The position numbers and the translations under genes were made by a program. The notes under the pieces were generated by a model. It worked only from the letters and a program-made list of their open reading frames with translations, did no database searches and had not been told where the DNA came from. A stretch of 64,000 bases of DNA from Nematostella vectensis (taxonomy: Eukaryota; Cnidaria; Anthozoa; Actiniaria; Edwardsiidae). Below, piece after piece: positions 57,809-64,000 of the stretch (the first letter of the stretch is position 1; each line of letters begins with the position of its first letter). Location: positions 17,104,639 through 17,168,638 of the forward strand of contig NC_064039.1 in NCBI RefSeq assembly GCF_932526225.1, given 5' to 3'.

Positions 57809-58639
57809 CTTGGCCCCACCACTGCATGCCGCCTACAGCTGCATCACCTCTTTTTATCTTGTTATTGTTCTTCTCTATAAAAAAAGGATGAAAAAAGTAT
57901 CAAATTATATATTTTCCAAACGTTAGGGCTCACCTAAAATAAACCAATAAACACCATCTAGAATCTATGTATCATACCAGTATAGGTTCAATTAATTAAT
58001 GGGTCATGTAAATATGCAATTTTTTTTATTTTATGCTGTAATTGACACACAACAACCTTGCAAAACATCTTTGAGAACTGAGGGGGAAAAAGCATAAATG
58101 TGTCAGATAAATAAGACCTGACTGGAATCATTTAGCCATATTTCTTTCATAGTATCAAAGTGAATTGGGTTCATTTATACCAAAATATTGATATACAGCT
58201 TACTTTTTAAATAATTTATCAGTGTTTTTTTTTACACTTACCTCATTAAGTGGGAAAAAAAGAATTAAAACCTACCTGGCCCCCTAAGAAAAAAGCTCTT
58301 ATGTTGTATGCAAAGTAAAGAAGGATTTCAAAAATACAAACTTACTTTGTGTTAGAATATCTTTCTCCATGTTTATAATCAGCAATGAGTCAAATGTAAA
58401 ACAGTTTAGAATCTAACCTTCAGTTTGTCTACAATTAGTGTATGTAGCATCTACACATTCATCTGGTATCTGCAAATTATATAGTCTGCTATGGCAGAGT
58501 CTGCTAATAGGACTTTATGCTTGTACTCCTGGATTTCAAAATAGTACACCTGTCATGTACAGTATCTTTCATTGAAAATTGTTGTGCAAAATTGATATTT
58601 TAACTATAAAAGGGGTAACATCAAAACTTTGAAACTTTT

Positions 58640-58920
58640 AGAAATACGACAGATCACCACCTACAATATGTATGTATACGAGATTTAACTAAAACACAAC
58701 TATAATATTCATGAAACATCTGAGGTAACAAAAACACAACTATCATAATTATGCATTATTTTATGCAACCAAAACTATAATAATTATGCATTATATTTTG
58801 GGTGCCAAAACTAAACTCAACTATGATATTTATGCAAAATTTGAGGTGACAAGAAATAAGACAACTATTATATTTTGAAATATTTGAGTTGACAAAAACA
58901 AACACGTCTATAATATTTCT
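58640..58920. repeat. Degenerate AT-rich repeat of about 45-50 bp
   Basis: Recurring AACTATAATATTCATG or AACTATGATATTTATGC and TTTGAGGTGACAA-like elements, about five diverged units. Confidence 0.6.
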
Positions 58921-59639
58921 CTTTCGGATAGGCCTTTTGATTACTGTAACGAAGTTTACACACAATTAGTAAAAAAGTAAACAAGCGCGCACAAGACTAC
59001 CGCCATCTTGTTTTTGGGCGCGAGTTTTAACAAAACCTTTGCACACACACATTCTTCTCTGTACAATAGAAGTATTCTATTCTTAAAAATAAAATGCTAG
59101 TATCGTCTGATAATAAATCCGTGAAAAACCTTTCAAACATATACTTAAAAAGGCACTCAGTTCAAAACCGTTTTTTTTTTTAACATAATACCTACTGGAT
59201 GTAAACATAAAACTATAATAGTTGTGCAATTACCTCTTTTATCACCACGTGAAAGGTCGTCCATGGTCACAGTGGAAATAAAAAAACTTCTCAATATTCA
59301 ATTTCTTGTTTCGCTTTGCGGGTTTGCTTTTTCATAAAAGTACTTTGAAGCATAAGTACGGAAGTTTGGGGGCGGTGGTAAAAATGTTATTTCCAGTTAG
59401 ACTGGTTATAAACCGGTTATGTCCAGTTTGGTGATTGAGTTAACATCCTCATGCCGTCATCGTGATTGACGTGTCACTTGACGATGACTCCTTTTTAGTT
59501 GGGCCGAGTGGGGCCTGGGAGTTGCATGATTTACTGGATTGTGACACACAGGGTACCCGAGCGATGACCACAAAGACCAAGTCGCATAGTTATACCATCA
59601 CCTAGTATAAGTGCTTCAAAGAGAATAAGCCCTTATGTA

Positions 59640-59880
59640 TCTACCAATACTCTTGAAACCATTTATTCATCAATTATCCAACCACACTTTGGGACAATTG
59701 CAGCAAAGGTTTGTTGGAAAAATTACAAAAATTACAAAACAGGGCAGCACGTATTTTAACTTATTCTCCCTATGACACTTCTAGTACTGAAGTGCTCGGG
59801 AAACTGGATTGGAGGACAGTTGCTGATAAACTGAGAGAAGCGAGGTGCACATTAGTGTAAAAGATTTTGAATGGTGACAT
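59640..59880 (+). pseudogene. LINE reverse transcriptase C-terminal fragment
   Basis: The frame contains LLEKLQKLQNRAARILTY, then SPYDTSSTEVLGKLDW and RTVADKLREARCTLV, followed by a TAA and KILNGD in the same frame. LQNRAARI is the conserved sequence near the end of L2/CR1-like ORF2. Only this tail is present. Confidence 0.75.
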
Positions 59881-59887
59881 TTGATGA

Positions 59888-59930
59888 CATTTGACATTTG
59901 GTGTTACAGGGTTACACCAAATGTCAAATG
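59888..59930. repeat. Perfect 17-bp hairpin
   Basis: CATTTGACATTTGGTGT (59888-59904) pairs with ACACCAAATGTCAAATG (59914-59930) around a 9-bp loop, directly after the LINE tail. Confidence 0.9.
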
Positions 59931-60093
59931 TAAATGAAACAGGGGAAAATGTTAGGAATATGCTCATTTAAGCTATTATTGCATTATTGTTATATATTTT
60001 TTAAAGTAGAGTCACATTTTTTTAAAATAGAGTAATTCATTTCTCCCTTTTTCTTCTCCCCATTGACTTTTTGTTATATTTATTTCTCCCTAA

Positions 60094-61700
60094 CATGTAG
60101 CTGTACAGCTTTTTGCCGAGGCCGAGTCGAGCGGAGTGCGTTACCCGACGTACGTTGGTGACGACGACACTACCACGGAATCGAGGCTTAGCACGCTCGT
60201 CAAGTATCCAGTAGAGAAATGGAGCGACATAAACCATGTGTGTCGCACGTTGGGTTCACGCCTATATGCCGCCAAAAATAAGGTGAAGGGACTGACTCCT
60301 GCGGTGATCAGCTATATACAAAAGTGCTTCACCTATTGCTTGCACCAAAACATGGGGAGGCCTGAGGAGCTCTTGCAAGGTCTGAATGTCATCGTGCCCC
60401 ACGCCTTTGGCGACCACAGTCAGTGCGAGGATATGACATGGTGCAAATACAAGGCCAACCCAGATGAGTACGCTCACGGCGAGCTTCCTGGTTGTCGCGA
60501 CCTGCAGGGCGAAGACCTACGCGCCAGCATTACGGACGCTTTGCGCCCGTTTTCGACACCCATGGGTTCTTCCCAAAAAAGCGAATGCGTCAATAGCATC
60601 ATTGGTGCAAAGGCTCCAAAGATCAAGCGCTTTGGTGGTTCTGAGAGCAGTGACCACAGAACGGCAGCAGGGATAGCACAGTTCAATGAGTCGACGAAAT
60701 ATATATCTAAGGCAACAGAGGAAATGGGCCTAGGACATAGCATCGCGACCGATAAATACATAAAAGACACAAACCGAAGACGCCTAAAAAATGCTGTAAG
60801 AAAGGGAACTCGGGCGTTCAAGAAAAAGAGGCGCATGGCGCGAAGAAAAAAATCTCGGAAAAATGTATCTCTCGAAGAACGCGAAGGCGTAACATATGAG
60901 TCAGGAGTTGGCTTGCAGAGAAGGGAAGTTGAGATAACCACCTTGACCATAGAAAGCTTGAAGAACTCCGTGAAGGACGAAGAGCTACGGACTTACGAAG
61001 AGTGCATAGAGCATTGGGAAATAGAGAGCCAGGGAGAGCAGTCTCATCCAACTAATCCACCAGAGCTCAGCGAATGTGCGCTTATCACCTTCGACACAGA
61101 GACGACTGGCCTAAACATAGAAAAAGAAGGTGCTACAAAGAAAAAGGAGAGCAAGGTGTTGCGCTCCACAACGTAGGCGAAAGGACTAGAGAAATTTTGT
61201 AATTTTCTAAAGCAGCATGAAACCTCATGCCCTCTGCAAATTGTCTTAGTAGCTCCCAACGGCGATCGCTTTGATTACCCAGTTCTTTTAAAATCCTTGA
61301 AAAAGCACGACCTTCTGGAACAATTTTCCGAATCTGGAGTCTTTTTCTTAGACTCCCTTAAGTTGATAACGACAGTAAAGAACAATACATTTCGCACAGT
61401 TTCAGTTTCTTTTTGATGCGATGGCAGACGTGAAGGCGTTGGCTGAGGTTCTCTTTCAATCCCGTTTGTGCATTTCGCTGCGATCGTTACAAGTCAAGCG
61501 GTATGTGTTCTGTCTTTGCAAAAGAATGAGAGAGCAAAAGCGCTGAAGTCGACACTTGCTCGACTGCCGATAACAACAAGGCATGAAGGACAAAATCGCG
61601 AAATCTGGCTTGGGATACAGAACGCTAGTTGATATATATTGCAAGGGAGGCGCAAGGGCGTTGCTCGCCATTATGGCTCTGCCAGAGAAATTGGCCCTCA
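60094..61700 (+). pseudogene. Mutator-like transposase fused to DEDDh exonuclease, broken
   Basis: The open frame starts after a TAA at 60091-60093 and a pyrimidine-rich tract. It matches the C-terminal half of the Mutator-like transposase domain common in cnidarian genomes: RYPTYVGDDDTTTESRL, EKWSDINHVCRTLGSRLYAA, YIQKCFTYCLHQNMGRPEEL, VPHAFGDHSQCEDMTWCKYK, the GSSQKSECVNS and GSESSDHRTAAG boxes and a Lys/Arg-rich tract. It then enters a DEDDh exonuclease: motif I LITFDTETTGL at about 61082-61114, a TAG at 61174-61176, and motif II LVAPNGDRFDYPVLLKSL in the same frame to a TGA at about 61415. A later stretch in another frame (61583 onward, KIAKSGLGYRTLVDIYCKGG) looks like the C-terminal end. 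The N-terminal transposase half is absent. At least two stops and one frameshift make it a pseudogene. Confidence 0.8.
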
Positions 61701-62585
61701 ATACGTGGGGATTGGATATGAGACGCAGTTTTGTTGTTGCAGCGCCGAATGAAGTGGTAGCTCTCTAAGATGGCGAGGCATCATCAACCTTTCTAAGAAA
61801 GAAATCTCGCGATCTAATCGGTTCAATCGGTTTTGGTATCAATTCTTAGAATATAGGTATCAAGTTAAGTACTAGACAAGTCGATTGTCGAATTTACTTC
61901 CCCGGACGAAGTTGTGTTGGTCTAAATAATATGGGTTAATATTTTATACATTAAACCCTCTAAAATCATCATCGTTCATTTTCTCAAAAACGCTCATATG
62001 AAAATTGTTCAAAATCTCCCCGCAATTGGAAAACAATAGTATCTTCAAGCTCCATGGATTTATTTAATTGAAACTTGCGACCTGGAGGCAGCATTATTGG
62101 TATTAGATTAGGTAGTGTTACGTCATATCTTGGAGAGGCCACGCCCTACCTTAAAAAAATTCAGAGTATATGAATTTTCATCCTTCCTTGGTACTGTAGT
62201 GCATTTATATCTACAAATCAGTGCAATGCGCCCGTGTAGCAGAAGCGCAAAGTGGAGAGGTGTCGAACTTCTGGTACTGTAGTAAGTCGTCTTAACTCTT
62301 CTGATGCAGATCAACCAGGTTCCATCGGACAAAGGCAAGAAACACCATACATTCTAAAAGTCTTTAATATATCAAACAGATAAAGGGTCTAAAAATTAAA
62401 AAACCCGCATGTAAATGCCTTATAAATCTTTTCATAATTACATAAACCAGATTTCTGACCCTAAAAACTTCAACGACCTAGTTTGTAGATGAAAGAACTC
62501 AAAATAAATCCTATTTTGCAAGTCTGCTAAAACATAATCACATTTTATAATAAGTCATATAAACACAAGGGCGATTCTAGATGTG
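61701..62585. other. Non-coding stretch, presumably 3' untranslated and intergenic
   Basis: No gene recognised. The part just above 62585 would be the 3' untranslated region of the minus-strand RGG/zinc-knuckle gene. Confidence 0.4.
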
Positions 62586-63919
62586 CTAATCTATAAACAG
62601 TTTTGTTCTATCATCACAGTGCAGATGTTCAGGACTTCCACATATGTAACAAGCCTTTGGTCCTCTCTGCCCAAATGGCTGTAATTTAGATGGTGCCTCG
62701 TCATAAAAACCCCCACCGTACCCCTGTGAGGAAGAAGTACGGCTAAAAGTCTGGGAGTCAGATGGTATTCCGAATCCACCCTTGTAAGAAGAATGTTCTT
62801 GTTGGGTTCTAGATCGTTCAGGTCGACCAAACCCTCCGAATCCACCACGTGATGTAGTCGTCTCCCTTGGCCTCTCCTCTTGGCGATCTGCACGTTCCCT
62901 CGACACCCTAGTTGGCCCTGTACACCTGTCAGACCACGCCCCCTGGGGTTGCACGTGACCTGGTTCTCCCCAGCTCTTATTATCTTGGTATCCTCTGGAC
63001 ATACCCCCTCTTCCTCCTCTATACCCTCCTCTGCTAGGTCCTACATGCTCTCGCTCCTTGGATTCCTCCTGGTCACTACCCAGCTTACCACACCAGGGTG
63101 CAGACTCACCCTCTGCCCCATCCTCCTCACATTTCCCACGTGGCTTGGTAGAGTTCAGTACTGTCAATCTAAGCTCTCCTTTCCCTTGACCCTGGGCCCA
63201 TGTCTGTGGAGGTAGGGGTGGAAAACCTGGAGGAGGACGCGGTAGAGATCTGCTTTGATCTCTCTTTCCTGTGCCATCTTTGGATTCTTCCAAACCTTTT
63301 CCAGAAACTGTCTTGGGAGAAACATCTTTATTTGTTTCATTCCCCCTGGTCAGCGCGGTGAGCTTCACAGGGACAGTCTTACTTGCAGCCTCAGGAGAAG
63401 CTTCCTCGTTCTTTGCCTTGACTACTGCACTGTAAGTTAGCTGGTTCTGGGCCGAGGGCGACACAGGGCCAAGATCAAAGTCAAATGCAGTTGTGTCGAC
63501 ACGTAAAGGTGGAGTCCTACTAAGATATGACGGCTCAAAGGTATTATGCGAGTCGATAATTACGTGCTGCTTGCCTTCATCTGCTGAGTGCCCTGATGAA
63601 AATCGCCTTAGTCGTTCTGACACACTTGACCGACGGCTATAAGGAGTACCCTCTAAGCTTGGACTTGCCTTTCCCTTTGGAGATGGCATCCTCTTGGATA
63701 AGGACCCACCAGTGCTTTCAATGGTCATCAGCTGATTCAGCTCACGGTGTAACTCGTTAACCTCTGTTCTTGCATGGTCTTCCTCAGTAGTATTTGGAGG
63801 AACATGTTTCTGTTCAGCTGGGACGTCCTGATGTGTGCTGCTATTCGCACCACTGCTGCTTGCATCGGCCGGAACAGTGGTCGGTTTCTGAATTGGCCTG
63901 GCTTTCAGTGGGAAATACC
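62586..63919 (-). CDS. RGG-rich protein with C-terminal zinc knuckle, last exon (partial gene)
   Basis: On the minus strand a 3' splice site (CTTGCAG at about 63926-63920) is followed by an uninterrupted frame of 443 codons to a stop at 62586-62588, so this is the 3' terminal exon of a gene whose 5' exons lie outside the window. The N-terminal part is acidic/polar (NELHRELNQLMTIES). The middle is Ser/Pro/Lys-rich with a proline run (RPPPGFPPLPPQTW). The C-terminal third is rich in RGG/GG (GGYRGGRGGMSRGY, GGFGGFGRPERSR). The last residues form a zinc knuckle-like motif CYICGSPEHLHC (C-x2-C-x4-H-x2-C, one spacing shorter than the usual C-x2-C-x4-H-x4-C). RGG plus zinc knuckle suggests RNA binding. 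I do not recognise the orthologous family. Confidence 0.8.
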
Positions 63920-64000
63920 CTGCAAGTTACGAAAGATTAAGATCACCGCTTGAACTACGAGTAACTGTTTACAACCTAACAAAAAGGCAATCACATTCAA
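63920..64000 (-). other. Intron of the RGG/zinc-knuckle gene
   Basis: Sequence upstream of the acceptor at 63920 on the minus strand. No upstream exon is visible within the window. Confidence 0.5.

Larger units (their letters stand above)
56291..59639. other. AT-rich non-coding region with repeats and hairpins
   Basis: No gene recognised. Individual repeats at 57080-57410, 57475-57665, 57711-57808 and 58640-58920 are listed separately. A short segment at about 59553-59595 (AGCGATGACCACAAAG and AGTCGCATAGTTATA) resembles 10108-10149, the left flank of the Mutator-like element, and so marks a dispersed repeat. Confidence 0.4.

Noticed and set aside
1-64000. tRNA, rRNA and other classical RNA genes
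   Set aside because: I looked for tRNA-like B-box motifs and found none in a cloverleaf context. Only the hammerhead ribozyme could be supported. A covariance-model scan would be needed to exclude others.

Overview
The window is eukaryotic, animal nuclear DNA, most likely from a cnidarian and probably an anthozoan such as a sea anemone. That placement is inference. It rests on two intron-rich genes with clear vertebrate orthologs but diverged sequence, on an AT-rich background, and on a mixture of mobile elements typical of cnidarian genomes: Penelope-like, DIRS/Crypton-type tyrosine recombinase, L2/CR1-like LINEs, BEL/Pao and Mutator-like with an exonuclease. There is no bacterial-style gene packing.

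Two genes could be assembled exon by exon, both on the + strand. MFSD13A (TMEM180, a 12-helix MFS-fold membrane protein) has seven coding exons between 22827 and 31206, giving 499 residues. PDCD4 (programmed cell death 4, two MA3 domains, an eIF4A-binding translation inhibitor) has twelve coding exons between 33632 and 43684, giving 435 residues. All splice phases agree in both models. A third gene is only partly present: the last exon of a minus-strand RGG-rich, zinc-knuckle protein (62586-63919) whose 5' part lies beyond the window. Short stretches at 569-675 (+) and 47081-47232 (-) may be single exons of other genes.

Most of the rest is repeats and decayed mobile elements. From left to right: a 4.9 kb 22-bp minisatellite (690-5622); a broken Penelope-like element with an intact-looking hammerhead ribozyme (6618-7960); a 161-bp perfect tandem duplication; a Mutator-like non-autonomous element with long terminal inverted repeats and 10-bp target duplications, itself split by a 5'-truncated LINE (10143-11900); a 42-bp repeat; a DIRS/Crypton-type recombinase remnant; a 2.4 kb 10-bp minisatellite (16524-18920); a GNAT acetyltransferase pseudogene (-); a hexanucleotide microsatellite; MFSD13A; PDCD4; a CACGTG-bearing array; a terminal-inverted-repeat element carrying a recombinase-gene fragment (47551-48404); a frame-broken replication module with Cys-rich, DNA polymerase B-like, SF1 helicase and HNH parts (49866-53467); a BEL/Pao remnant (-); AT-rich repeats and hairpins; a LINE tail; and a Mutator-like transposase/DEDDh exonuclease pseudogene (60094-61700).

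The most unusual observations are that two PDCD4 introns contain tandem arrays grown out of a splice junction (the donor of intron 7 and the acceptor of intron 9), and that the 49.9-53.5 kb block combines replication-type domains in a way I cannot assign to a named element family.
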